This document shows, piece by piece, positions 19,051 to 27,731 of a stretch of DNA of 64,000 nt. A program made the translations under genes and the position numbers. Position 1 is the first letter of the stretch. Each line of letters begins with the position of its first letter. The stretch comes from an uncultured Oleiphilus sp. (GTDB taxonomy: Bacteria > Pseudomonadota > Gammaproteobacteria > Pseudomonadales > Oleiphilaceae): positions 62,001-126,000 of the forward strand of contig CAJWBE010000007.1 in NCBI GenBank assembly GCA_913020045.1, in the 5' to 3' direction. The notes below the pieces were generated by a model. That model was given only the letters and a program-made list of their open reading frames with translations, was not told where the DNA came from and searched no databases.

Positions 19051-19485
19051 TTAAAAAGACGCGATCACTTTCACGCCATCAACCACTGCGCCAGAACTAA
19101 CATAGCCAATCATGTTTGGATTGTTTTTAACGAGTTCTATTGCATCGGCCTCAGAGCCAACATCTTTAGGAGGTTGTGCTTTTCCGGTAAAGACTAAGCG
19201 TGACCAATAAGACTTAAGCTGAGAGTCTGACTTTTTCAGTACTGTGCCATTGAACTCGTCACGCGCTGCATTGCCGCTTTCAAGGTTGATTGGAATAACT
19301 TTTGTTCCAGCCAAAGACTTCGACTTGCCGAGATACAGTTTAGCGATATCGGCCCCACTAGCTGTTACGTCAACAGAAGGGTGAACAATAATAGATACCT
19401 CTGACCATGCACTAAACGGCAGTGCACTGAGGGCGAATAACAATACGGCTTTAGGGGCCGATTTTTTAAATGAGATTAGTTTCAT
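19051..19485 (-). CDS. Small periplasmic PstS-like (PBP-like) protein
   Basis: This 144-aa secreted protein has signal peptide MKLISFKKSAPKAVLLF... cut near AWS/EV. The mature part resembles one lobe of the phosphate-binding-protein family (VHPSVDVTASGADIAKLYLGK, DSQLKSYWSRLVF, NPNMIGYVSSG). It is much shorter than a full PstS, and no phosphate transporter genes are nearby. The start at 19485 is fixed by AGGAGG nine bases upstream; the frame extends to 19515 but would overlap the porin gene. It directly follows the porin, and the pair is divergent from a Cache hybrid kinase, so a sensing rather than transport role is plausible but not shown. Confidence 0.82.
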   Translation of the reverse strand: MKLISFKKSAPKAVLLFALSALPFSAWSEVSIIVHPSVDVTASGADIAKLYLGKSKSLAGTKVIPINLESGNAARDEFNGTVLKKSDSQLKSYWSRLVFTGKAQPPKDVGSEADAIELVKNNPNMIGYVSSGAVVDGVKVIASF

Positions 19486-19498
19486 TGTCTCGGTCCTC

Positions 19499-20671
19499 CT
19501 AAAAAACAGTATCAATGGCGAACGCTACTAGCGTGCCGTCGGTATCGGTAGCATTGTTTTCGATTTCTGAGACCTCAACTTTAAGGGAAGTTGCTTCTGC
19601 GAAATCGTAGCGAACACCAAGGGTCATAGTTTCTGTATCGCCTACAGATATAGCGCTTCTTGCAGTTTCTTTGAGGTCTGGTATCGCTACTGGGAACGGC
19701 GGGCTAGTTAAGGCCGTACCGTCTGGTATGCCGCTAAGGACATCGTAGTCGGGATCAGACTCTTGCATTGAGTAAGTAAAATGAACTGTAAATTCATCGA
19801 TGCGTTTCCCTATCATCGCGTACCATGCCTTGTCGCTTGATAGCAGAGACTGATTGCCTTGGTCGATTTCGGTATATTCCGTGTTGAACAGCCAGTCATC
19901 GTAATCGACTAGCGCCCCTAAACCCCAAAATGCAGCTTTTTCATTATCAATTTCTAGTTTTTCAGCTGTTTCAGCAAAGCCCGCAGCATCTAGTAGTGCG
20001 AGGAGGTCAGCTGCGTCACTTGGGCTTCCGATCGTGACCTTGGCTCTATTGTACGACGCTCTCAACGTCAGCCAATCGCGATTCAACGTTACATTGACGC
20101 CAGAAAAATTCTCCAGGTCCATATCAACGTCTTCGCCAGCTAATCGCGTTTCATCTGTTAGTCGTCCAAAGTAAGCTTGATAGGTTGCATACCAATCGCC
20201 ATGCTCGGCTCGGTACAACAAATCTACGCCTTCGACTGTATCGAAAATAAAGCGGTAAACATCGCCTGGTGGTGTAATCCAAGGGTAGGCGTAGCCTACA
20301 TCCAAAAAGTCCGAGTAAGGAAAGAAGGGCGCACGAAGACGACCACCACGAACATCTAAGTCGTCGTTAACGGCGTAGCTCAGATACGCCCATGCGGCTT
20401 CAATGTCATAATCTTTGCTGCCTTTTGCAAGTAACTGGCCCGTAGCTGTGATTTTGTCGTTAACGACAGAGCTAAATTGTAGGCCTAGCTTATTAACCGG
20501 GTCAGCGGCGAAGTGTTGATCATATCCTCCGTACGTTGCGCCGGTAGTATCACCGTTGTACCAGCCGCCGCCGACGGAGGCGAAGCCATTAATATTGATA
20601 TCCGCTTGCGCGGTGCCGGTGACTAAACCGGCACATAGAATACCGCCTAATAGTCTGGAAATAGACTTCAT
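19499..20671 (-). CDS. Outer-membrane porin-like beta-barrel protein
   Basis: This 390-aa protein has a signal peptide (cut near AQA/DI) and then alternating amphipathic strands (INGFASVGGGWYNGD at the start, SLKVEVSEIEN near the end). The terminal residue is an aromatic Phe, as for BAM-inserted barrels. Features such as DVRGGRLRAPFFPYSDF and the GVDLLYR strand fit proteobacterial general porins. The substrate is unknown. It precedes the PBP-like gene on the same strand (14 bp between this stop and that start) and is divergent from the Cache hybrid kinase at 20978. This suggests that the kinase controls the pair or senses with it. Confidence 0.82.
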   Translation of the reverse strand: MKSISRLLGGILCAGLVTGTAQADININGFASVGGGWYNGDTTGATYGGYDQHFAADPVNKLGLQFSSVVNDKITATGQLLAKGSKDYDIEAAWAYLSYAVNDDLDVRGGRLRAPFFPYSDFLDVGYAYPWITPPGDVYRFIFDTVEGVDLLYRAEHGDWYATYQAYFGRLTDETRLAGEDVDMDLENFSGVNVTLNRDWLTLRASYNRAKVTIGSPSDAADLLALLDAAGFAETAEKLEIDNEKAAFWGLGALVDYDDWLFNTEYTEIDQGNQSLLSSDKAWYAMIGKRIDEFTVHFTYSMQESDPDYDVLSGIPDGTALTSPPFPVAIPDLKETARSAISVGDTETMTLGVRYDFAEATSLKVEVSEIENNATDTDGTLVAFAIDTVF

Positions 20672-20977
20672 GTGGATGCACCTCCAGGGTGGCTTATTAG
20701 AGTAGTGTGTCCATACAGTATTGTTTCCTTGTTTTGGTTATAGACTACTTTTGGTGATTCTGCGTAATTGTATACACGATTTGAGTGTGTAAAAGTAGCC
20801 GCAAAGTGTGGCCCGGAAATATGTTTGACGGAATAGAAAGTAGGTGGCGTTGGTGATGGATTTCTAACGGTTTTTCTGAAAATAGGCTATAAATTTAATA
20901 GCCGGTTTAATGCAGGTTTAACGCGCGTTCAATGCCGAGTCGTTTGTTTATTACACATTGATAGATAGGAAGCCCCA
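20672..20977. promoter_or_regulatory. 306-bp divergent region, porin / Cache hybrid kinase
   Basis: The region holds the promoters of both divergent units. The clearest structure is the inverted repeat GGCTAT-7 bp-ATAGCC at 20885-20903, about 75 bp before the kinase start, which could be an operator. No gene is seen. Confidence 0.45.
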
Positions 20978-23900
20978 TTGCAGAAGGCGTTACCCTCGAC
21001 TTCAAAGTTTTCGTCCAAACCGAGGCGAACGCTCAGCCGGCAATTGATGTTTTGGTTTTTGTCCCTTTCTCTGCTGCCGTTGTTAGTGTCAGGAGCGTTT
21101 GGAATCTGGCAGTCATACCTCAATGTAGAGCGCGAATCGGCTAGTGCATTAGTTCTATCGGCAAAGTCGGATAAAGCGACCCTAGAGCAATGGTTTACTG
21201 ATCGCCATAAAGACCTATCTACGTTAGTCGCCGTCGCAGCGGCCAGCGATGAGAACTTTCAGCCTTTAACTGAGGCGGGTGATTTAGAAAAATCTCAAAC
21301 GCCGTTTTATCAACAATATGTGCGCCGCTACGATTATATTGATGCTCTCTATTTTATCGAGCGTTCTGGCTTGGTTACCTTGGCGGTGGGCGATGACGCA
21401 GCGCAGGGTATCAATGTATTTAGCGATGCTTCGTTTCGAAGCGAGCTTACGCGCGCCGGACGGCTAGCCTACTTAACCCCTGCAAAACACTTCTTGGTAT
21501 TTCCTGAAGAAACACATCAACACAACGATACGAACAGCGCTTCTGCACCGGAAACTCATGTTTTCGAAACGCCTAAAGAGGCCTATTTTAGTGCGCCAGT
21601 TTATGATGGCGACGGTCAAGTTAAGGGCATGATTGTCCAAAAGATTTCCTTGTCGAACATTTTCCAGGCCCTGCGACAAAACAAGAATGCTGACTATCAC
21701 TACTACCTGGTTAATCTAGAGGATTATATGCCAGGGGCTTCAGCGAGCGCTGCTAGCGTTCAGCATTCTGAACTCAGCGTCTATGATACGGCGCTGTTTC
21801 AAAACTGGGTGACAGAGCAACGAAAGGGGAACCAAAACGAGCTTTTCTTCGAGATAGACAATAACCAAGGCGCACCTATTTCGGTAAGCTTTGTTTTGTC
21901 GAACTTGTTCGCAGAGCCCTGGGCGCTGGTATCTGAAGTGGAGTCGACGGCGGTGTCTGCTTCTGCTGGTTTACTAGGTTGGTCCAACTTAGCGTTTGCA
22001 CTATTTATTGGCATGGTAGTGGCGTTTCTAGCGAGTTTTGTGTCGCGAAGAATCACACAACCGCTTGAGTTGCTCACAACAATTTCTGAAAAATCGGCGA
22101 CAGGTGAAAAGAACCTGAGGGCTAATATTGCAGGCAATAATGAAGTCGCGAGACTGGCTCAGTCATTTAATCAAATGCTGCACTCAAGAGAAGTTTATGA
22201 GAAGGCCTTAGAGTCGAGCAATCGAGCTTCTATCGAAGCAATAGAGGCCTTGAATGAGCAAAAGTTTGCACTCGATCAGCATGCCATCGTTGCCATCACA
22301 GATGTGCGAGGGATCATCACCTCGGTCAACTCTAAGTTTGAAGAAATTAGCGGCTATGATTCGTCAGAGCTGCTCGGTAGCAATCATCGACTCATTGACT
22401 CAGGACACCACGACCACGATTTTTGGCGTGAGATGTATTTGACCGTCAGTAAAGGCGATGTTTGGCGAGCAGAAGTGTGTAATCGAGCGAAGAGCGGGGC
22501 TCTGTATTGGGTTGATACGACAATCGTGCCCGTGATGCGCGGTGGAAAACCCCTTAGCTATGTTGCCATCCGAACGGATATTTCTATGGGCAAGATGGCT
22601 GAGCAACAGTTGATTGATGCGAAAGAATCTGCTGAGGCCGGCGCTCGGGCTAAGAGTGAATTTTTGGCGAGTATGAGCCATGAAATTCGTACACCGATGA
22701 ACGGTGTGCTGGGTATGTTAAACCTGTTGAAGAAAACCTCGCTTGATGATGAGCAGCATCGGCAAGTGGGTCTTGCTTATGGCAGCGCCGAATCACTGCT
22801 GACCATTATCAATGACATTCTCGACTTTTCTAAGATTGAAGCCGGTAAGCTCGACTTGGAAATGGTTGAATTTAACCTGATTGAAGAGATTGGTGAGTTT
22901 GTAGAAACCACGGCTCATCGTGTTCACGAGAAAGACCTAGAGTTTATTGTCGATTTGAGTGGTGTTGAAAAGTCACGAGTCATGGGCGACCCCGGGCGAA
23001 TTCGGCAGATACTCATTAATCTGGTAGGAAATGCGATTAAATTTACAACTCAGGGCGAGATTAGATTAAGTGTTCAGCTCTTAGAAAGCTATGGCGGAAA
23101 ACTCAAATTAGAATGCGCAATTCACGATAGCGGCATCGGTATTCCCGCTGACAAACTTAGCCACCTGTTTGAGTCTTTCTCGCAAGTTGACACATCGACT
23201 ACTCGAAAATACGGCGGAACGGGTTTAGGTTTGACCATTGTAAAACAGTTATGTGAACTGATGGGCGGTCATATCGAGGTAAGCAGTGTGGATGGGCAAG
23301 GAAGTGTATTTAGTTTTGCTGTTTATTTAGAGTCTCCAGACTCGGACGCGCCGGACCTAAGTCATGATGTGCCGGCAGAGCTGCGCGTTTTAGTTGTGGA
23401 TGCTAACGATAGCAACCGCCTTGCATTAGTGAGTCAATGCGAAGCATGGGGGCTAGAAGCATCTGGTGCTAGTGACGGCCCGTCGATGATGGCTCGGGTG
23501 CAAGGCCAAAACAACGACTGTGCGGTTGACGTTGTTATTTGTGATAAGGGACTTTGGGACAATGAGATCCAGCAATGGGCCGAGCAGCTTGATCAAGATT
23601 CTCGTTACAAAGCGCTGCGCTATGCCGTGATGCCTCGTTTACTTGAACATGTCGATGTGGAAAGTCTACGCTCAAATGGCGTTAGCGCGGTCCTTAAAAA
23701 ACCGGTAGCCCCGGGTGCGCTAAAGAAAGTGTTTCAGCAGTTGGATAGGGGCGAGTCACCAATCGAGGCGTCTCTTGAAACGTCAAAAGCCGCCGAGCTT
23801 CAAGCTCGTGATCAACAAGACCTTGGCTTAGGCCAGTTGGCAAAGAACGCACGAATTTTGTTGGTAGAAGATAACCCAGTGAATCAAATCGTCGCCTCTG

Positions 23901-24640
23901 CATTGTTAGAGCAAGTAGGGCTGAGCTGCGATATGGCCGGCAATGGGGTTGAGGCGCTGGCCGCCCTTAAACAGTCGCCTGAAGATATGCCTTATCATCT
24001 GGTGCTGATGGACTGTCAGATGCCCGAAATGGATGGTTATGAAGCGAGCACGAAAATCAGGCAAGGTGAAGCGGGAGAGCGCTATACAAGCTTAAATATT
24101 ATTGCGATGACGGCGAATGCCATGAAAGGCGATAAGGAAAAATGTCTCGCAGTCGGTATGGATGACTATGTCAGTAAGCCGGTGCATGCCGATGTGCTGC
24201 ATGCGAAGCTAAAACAGTGGCTGGAGTTACCTATTGAACTGAGCGAGCCAGCTGACGGCCCCGGGGCGGCAGAGGCCGAACCTGAACCTGATCAGACCGG
24301 CGATCTCTCTTCTACACCAATCTGGGACCTAGAAACCGCCTTAGAAAACCTGGGTGGTAACGAAGCCTTGTTTGAGGCGTTAAGTGAAGCTGCTTTGGAA
24401 GACATCCCTGATAATATTGCTCAGTTGACGGCCGCTATAGAGTCTTCGAATTTTGAGTCTGCGCGACTAGCGGCGCATTCTATTAAGGGAGTGTCGGCAA
24501 GTTTGGGCGGGATGCGTTTAAAAGAACTTGCTTATCTTACTGAACAGTCGGCAAGCGGCGAAGACCTACCTTCGCTCGAGAAAAACTTTGCGTTGCTGGT
24601 GAGTAGCTTTGAGGAATTAAAAATGTCGATGAAGCCTTAG
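20978..24640 (+). CDS. Cache-HAMP-PAS hybrid histidine kinase with two receivers and Hpt
   Basis: This 1220-aa membrane sensor carries a whole phosphorelay. Layout: membrane helix 24-44; periplasmic double-Cache-like domain 45-334; membrane helix 335-355; HAMP to about 405; PAS about 430-545; HisKA with H568; HATPase with N685 and GTGLGL; REC1 about 802-920 (D856, K908; otherwise divergent); REC2 about 957-1080 (D1012, K1067); Hpt with H1167. The start is TTG at 20978, preceded by TAGGAAG. A separate response regulator is needed for output and none is adjacent. Divergence from a porin/binding-protein pair suggests a link to outer-membrane uptake of its ligand. Confidence 0.93.
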   Translation: MQKALPSTSKFSSKPRRTLSRQLMFWFLSLSLLPLLVSGAFGIWQSYLNVERESASALVLSAKSDKATLEQWFTDRHKDLSTLVAVAAASDENFQPLTEAGDLEKSQTPFYQQYVRRYDYIDALYFIERSGLVTLAVGDDAAQGINVFSDASFRSELTRAGRLAYLTPAKHFLVFPEETHQHNDTNSASAPETHVFETPKEAYFSAPVYDGDGQVKGMIVQKISLSNIFQALRQNKNADYHYYLVNLEDYMPGASASAASVQHSELSVYDTALFQNWVTEQRKGNQNELFFEIDNNQGAPISVSFVLSNLFAEPWALVSEVESTAVSASAGLLGWSNLAFALFIGMVVAFLASFVSRRITQPLELLTTISEKSATGEKNLRANIAGNNEVARLAQSFNQMLHSREVYEKALESSNRASIEAIEALNEQKFALDQHAIVAITDVRGIITSVNSKFEEISGYDSSELLGSNHRLIDSGHHDHDFWREMYLTVSKGDVWRAEVCNRAKSGALYWVDTTIVPVMRGGKPLSYVAIRTDISMGKMAEQQLIDAKESAEAGARAKSEFLASMSHEIRTPMNGVLGMLNLLKKTSLDDEQHRQVGLAYGSAESLLTIINDILDFSKIEAGKLDLEMVEFNLIEEIGEFVETTAHRVHEKDLEFIVDLSGVEKSRVMGDPGRIRQILINLVGNAIKFTTQGEIRLSVQLLESYGGKLKLECAIHDSGIGIPADKLSHLFESFSQVDTSTTRKYGGTGLGLTIVKQLCELMGGHIEVSSVDGQGSVFSFAVYLESPDSDAPDLSHDVPAELRVLVVDANDSNRLALVSQCEAWGLEASGASDGPSMMARVQGQNNDCAVDVVICDKGLWDNEIQQWAEQLDQDSRYKALRYAVMPRLLEHVDVESLRSNGVSAVLKKPVAPGALKKVFQQLDRGESPIEASLETSKAAELQARDQQDLGLGQLAKNARILLVEDNPVNQIVASALLEQVGLSCDMAGNGVEALAALKQSPEDMPYHLVLMDCQMPEMDGYEASTKIRQGEAGERYTSLNIIAMTANAMKGDKEKCLAVGMDDYVSKPVHADVLHAKLKQWLELPIELSEPADGPGAAEAEPEPDQTGDLSSTPIWDLETALENLGGNEALFEALSEAALEDIPDNIAQLTAAIESSNFESARLAAHSIKGVSASLGGMRLKELAYLTEQSASGEDLPSLEKNFALLVSSFEELKMSMKP

Positions 24641-24742
24641 TCGCTAATGAATGACACAGCGTAAATTGGTGATAGGACGTGATTGGATGGCGCATACTAG
24701 AGGCGTTTAATGGATGATAAAGTTGACTGTAGACAAATGTAG

Positions 24743-25114
24743 ATGACCATAGATAGCTCGATGATTGCCATGTTGGTACCGTTTGCAGAGTTAACAGTAT
24801 TACTGTTGGTATTGTTGCTGATCGGCCAAGTGATAAAAAAATATCGTAAGCAAGATAGACTGTCGAAGCACATGGTGCCTAGCTCTTCGTCGCGCCATCT
24901 CGGTTTGGTCGCAGATGATGTGGCGAACATGCTAGCAAACTCTGAACAGCAAACGACCGTTTCTTCCTCCGCCGCAGTAAAGTTAGCGGCTTCTAATTCA
25001 GCTGATAGCGCTTCACGCAACGACTCTTCGTCAGCTAGCGATAACAAACTTGATGAGTCCAGCGATGGTTTGGATGGCTATATTGACGCCTTTTTTGGTC
25101 AGCCAAAAAAGTAA
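24743..25114 (+). CDS. Small single-pass membrane protein, unknown
   Basis: This predicted 123-aa protein has one hydrophobic segment (about residues 8-27) followed by a basic stop-transfer patch (KKYRKQDR). The cytoplasmic tail is rich in Ser, Ala and Asp and ends in FFGQPKK. There is no recognisable domain. No good Shine-Dalgarno is visible, so the start is uncertain. The minus strand is also open across most of this stretch, which weakens the case. The coherent membrane topology favours the plus-strand reading. Confidence 0.5.
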   Translation: MTIDSSMIAMLVPFAELTVLLLVLLLIGQVIKKYRKQDRLSKHMVPSSSSRHLGLVADDVANMLANSEQQTTVSSSAAVKLAASNSADSASRNDSSSASDNKLDESSDGLDGYIDAFFGQPKK

Positions 25115-25351
25115 GGGTCGATATAGCGGTGCCGCGCCGCTGATCGTGTTGCTCAGTTACGTATTCCTACTTCTGTTCGCCTTTGCCTGATCGGCCGGCC
25201 TCCTACCGTTTTATTCTGAATGCAGGCGCAGATTGGAACGCAAGGCTACGCTGCCGAGACAGTAAAGGTGGCAATGATACGGTAATAAATTGCTTTTCAA
25301 TATTTTCTTCAATGTTTTCATCAGATTATTAGAGGCCTTGGCAAGGCTGGT

Positions 25352-25366
25352 CTACACTTTAAAGTG
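25352..25366 (+). promoter_or_regulatory. Probable -10 element and palindrome before the HDOD gene
   Basis: CTACACT at 25352-25358 is a plausible -10 about 30 bp before the ATG. It overlaps the perfect palindrome CACTTTAAAGTG at 25355-25366. A second interrupted palindrome GCCTTG-G-CAAGGC lies at 25335-25347. No -35 hexamer is evident. The arrangement suggests a regulated or sigma-S-type promoter. Confidence 0.4.
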
Positions 25367-25386
25367 AAAAACAATAACGGAGTCTA

Positions 25387-26256
25387 ATGTCAGTGACCAG
25401 CTCAACCTTGAATCTAAGTGATAATGGTATTGAAGTCGCCAGTCTCTTGGAGCAACAACTATTAAGTCATCATGTCGATGTCCCCATGTTACCGGACGTT
25501 GCCAGTCGTGTGTTGAATCTTTCGAATGATCCAGATTCAGATGCACAGCAACTCGCGAACCTAATTCAAAGCGACCAATCCTTGGCTGGCCATGTCATGC
25601 GTATCGCTAATTCGGCCGCTTATACTCCTAATGCATCGATGGTATCGCTGCAGCAAGCAGTCGCGCGCTTGGGCATGGATCTTATTTCTGAAATCGCGAT
25701 TGCTGCCTCGCTTAACTCTAAGTTATTCAAAGCACCCGGTTATGAAAAACGTATGGAGATGATTTGGGTGCATGCTTTATGTTCCGCGTTCTGGGCAAAA
25801 GAAATTGCGCGAGCGGCAAAACAAAACGTTGAGGCCTCTTTTCTCTGTTCTTTGTTGCATAGCATCGGTCGGCCTGCGGTATTGCAATGCATTGCTGATT
25901 TAGCTGAAAAGCATGAGGCCGTGTTGAGTGAAGAAGAAAGCCGCTTGCTGGAAGATCATTATCACGTCGAATACGGCGTAGAAATTGTGTCTAAGTGGGA
26001 AATGCCGGTTATTGTGCAAGAGTCGGTCAAGTATTATCTCGACTATAACGCGGCTGACAATAAAGCCGAGCAAGCGATGGTTGTTTACGCTGCCGCCAAA
26101 GCGGCTGAGTCGACCCTGTGGCCAGAAGAATTTAGTGTTGATCAGCTAAAATTGAATGATGTTTTCGCTGATCTAAACCTTTACGAAGATGAGATCGAAG
26201 TATTGTTTGATAAAGAAGATGTTGTCAAAAAAGGCGTGGAGGCGATTCGCATATGA
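25387..26256 (+). CDS. HDOD-domain signalling protein
   Basis: This 289-aa cytosolic protein consists mostly of an HDOD domain (about residues 30-230). The opening VPMLPDVASRVLNLSNDPD, the following DQSLAGHVMRIANSAAY and VARLGMD stretches are typical. HDOD domains resemble HD phosphohydrolases but usually lack the catalytic His-Asp set, and they act in signalling through unknown contacts. The domain stands alone, with no receiver or EAL part. Its stop overlaps the sthA start by 4 bp (ATGA), so the two are translationally coupled. Confidence 0.88.
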   Translation: MSVTSSTLNLSDNGIEVASLLEQQLLSHHVDVPMLPDVASRVLNLSNDPDSDAQQLANLIQSDQSLAGHVMRIANSAAYTPNASMVSLQQAVARLGMDLISEIAIAASLNSKLFKAPGYEKRMEMIWVHALCSAFWAKEIARAAKQNVEASFLCSLLHSIGRPAVLQCIADLAEKHEAVLSEEESRLLEDHYHVEYGVEIVSKWEMPVIVQESVKYYLDYNAADNKAEQAMVVYAAAKAAESTLWPEEFSVDQLKLNDVFADLNLYEDEIEVLFDKEDVVKKGVEAIRI

Positions 26257-27653
26257 GCCAGTTCGACGTCATCGTAATCGGCAGCGGCCCTGCTGGACAA
26301 AAAGCAGCGGTGCAAGCCGCAAAAGCTGGGCGATCCGTCGCCTTAGTTGAGCGCGACAAGTGGTTGGGTGGTGCGTGTGTACATCGCGGCACGATTCCAA
26401 GTAAGACGCTCAGGGAGAATGCACTGCGTGTCAAAAAGATGCGCGAAAATGCCGCTCTTTGTAGTTTTGAGTTAGCGGAAGACATGGAAATGTCTACCTT
26501 GATTGATCGTCTTAGCCGTGTCGTAAAGGCGCATGATGGTTTTATGGTGAATCAAATTGAGCGTAATAATATTACGCGTATTCATGGGCGTGCGCGTTTT
26601 ATCAACTCTAACCAGCTTTTTATATCAAAAGTAAAAGGCGAGGCCGAGGTGATTCAAGGTCATGAGTTTGTGATTGCCTCCGGTTCAATTCCGCGCAAAC
26701 CAGATAACATTCCAGTTGATCATGAGAATATTTTTGATAGTGACTCTATTCTCAGCATGCTTTATTTGCCTCGGAGCCTAACGGTTCTTGGCGGTGGCGT
26801 TATCGCGAGTGAGTATGCGTCGATTTTTCAGGCCTTAGGCGTGAAAGTGACGATGATTGATCGATACCCATTGCCACTTGGCTTTATGGACGCAGACTTA
26901 ACCGAAAAATTTGTCGGCTCCTTTCAGCGCGCTGGCGGCGTGTGGATGGGTGAAAAGGTGGTCAAATCCGTTGAGTGGGATGGCTTGTCGCAAGTGGTCA
27001 CGACCTGTGAAGACGGAACTGTCGTGAAATCTTCGAAACTGTTATGCGCAGCAGGACGCCTAGCAAATGTTGCAGACCTCGATATCGAAAAAGCTGGTTT
27101 AACCTTGAATGAAACAGGCAATATTTCTGTTGATGATATGTTACAGACTTCGGTACCGCATATTTATGCCGCAGGTGATGTGATTGGGCCGCCTTCGCTG
27201 GCGTCGGCATCAATGGAGCAAGGACGTCGGGCAAGTTGCAATGCGCTTGGTATTGAAATGGCGCCGATGAGTAAAATGATCCCTTCAGGTATCTATGCTA
27301 TTCCAGAGCTATCAGGTGTCGGTATGACCGAGGCTCAAGCCAAGAAAGAGCACGGCGATATCTTGGTAGGTAAAGCGAATTTTGAAGAAATTTCACGTGG
27401 CCAAATCAATGATATTCGAGACGGCTTGTTAAAAATTATTTGTGATGGGAAAGGAGAGCAGATACTCGGTGTTCAAATTGTCGGTGAAGGGGCGACCGAG
27501 CTCATTCATATCGGTCAAATGGCGATGTTGGCGAAGAGTCCTGTCGATATTTTTGTCGAAAGTATCTTTAACTTTCCTACCTTGGCTGAAGCGTATCGAG
27601 TAGCGGCATTGGCGGTTATTGGGCAGCGCTCCAAGGACACTGATAAATACTAG
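26253..27653 (+). CDS. sthA: Soluble pyridine nucleotide transhydrogenase
   Basis: This 466-aa FAD enzyme exchanges reducing equivalents between NADPH and NAD+ in the cytosol. It has the flavoprotein-disulfide-reductase layout: FAD site GSGPAGQKAA near residue 10, NAD site VLGGGVIASEYA near 180, the YAAGDVIG FAD motif near 305, and the C-terminal dimerisation domain. The redox-active CxxxxC of lipoamide dehydrogenases is replaced by CVHRGT, which removes the second cysteine. With the HRGTIPSK context this identifies a transhydrogenase rather than a disulfide reductase. It overlaps the HDOD gene by 4 bp and is followed by a terminator. Confidence 0.92.
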   Translation: MSQFDVIVIGSGPAGQKAAVQAAKAGRSVALVERDKWLGGACVHRGTIPSKTLRENALRVKKMRENAALCSFELAEDMEMSTLIDRLSRVVKAHDGFMVNQIERNNITRIHGRARFINSNQLFISKVKGEAEVIQGHEFVIASGSIPRKPDNIPVDHENIFDSDSILSMLYLPRSLTVLGGGVIASEYASIFQALGVKVTMIDRYPLPLGFMDADLTEKFVGSFQRAGGVWMGEKVVKSVEWDGLSQVVTTCEDGTVVKSSKLLCAAGRLANVADLDIEKAGLTLNETGNISVDDMLQTSVPHIYAAGDVIGPPSLASASMEQGRRASCNALGIEMAPMSKMIPSGIYAIPELSGVGMTEAQAKKEHGDILVGKANFEEISRGQINDIRDGLLKIICDGKGEQILGVQIVGEGATELIHIGQMAMLAKSPVDIFVESIFNFPTLAEAYRVAALAVIGQRSKDTDKY

Positions 27654-27665
27654 TTCTGGCTCGTA

Positions 27666-27703
27666 AAAAAGCCGGCTTGCCTGAAGAGGGAAGCCGGCTT
27701 TTT
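27666..27703. terminator. Bidirectional terminator between sthA and the GDSL esterase
   Basis: AAAAAGCCGGCTT (27666-27678) pairs with AAGCCGGCTTTTT (27691-27703) across 12 nt. It is flanked by T-runs on both strands, as expected between convergent genes. Confidence 0.88.
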
Positions 27704-27731
27704 ATTGCCTGATTTTTAGCTCAGGAAGGGC

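Noticed and set aside
20978-24640. LOV domain in the Cache hybrid kinase
   Set aside because: The PAS domain at 430-545 has GSNHRLIDSG where a LOV domain would have NCRFLQ and lacks the photoactive cysteine, so it is an ordinary PAS.
24697-25047. Minus-strand frame opposite the small membrane protein
   Set aside because: The translation has no coherent topology, and its Ser/Glu-rich start mirrors the plus-strand Ser codons. The plus-strand reading is better.
26253-27653. Dihydrolipoamide dehydrogenase or mercuric reductase
   Set aside because: The second redox cysteine is missing (CVHRGT), which fits soluble transhydrogenase and not a disulfide reductase.
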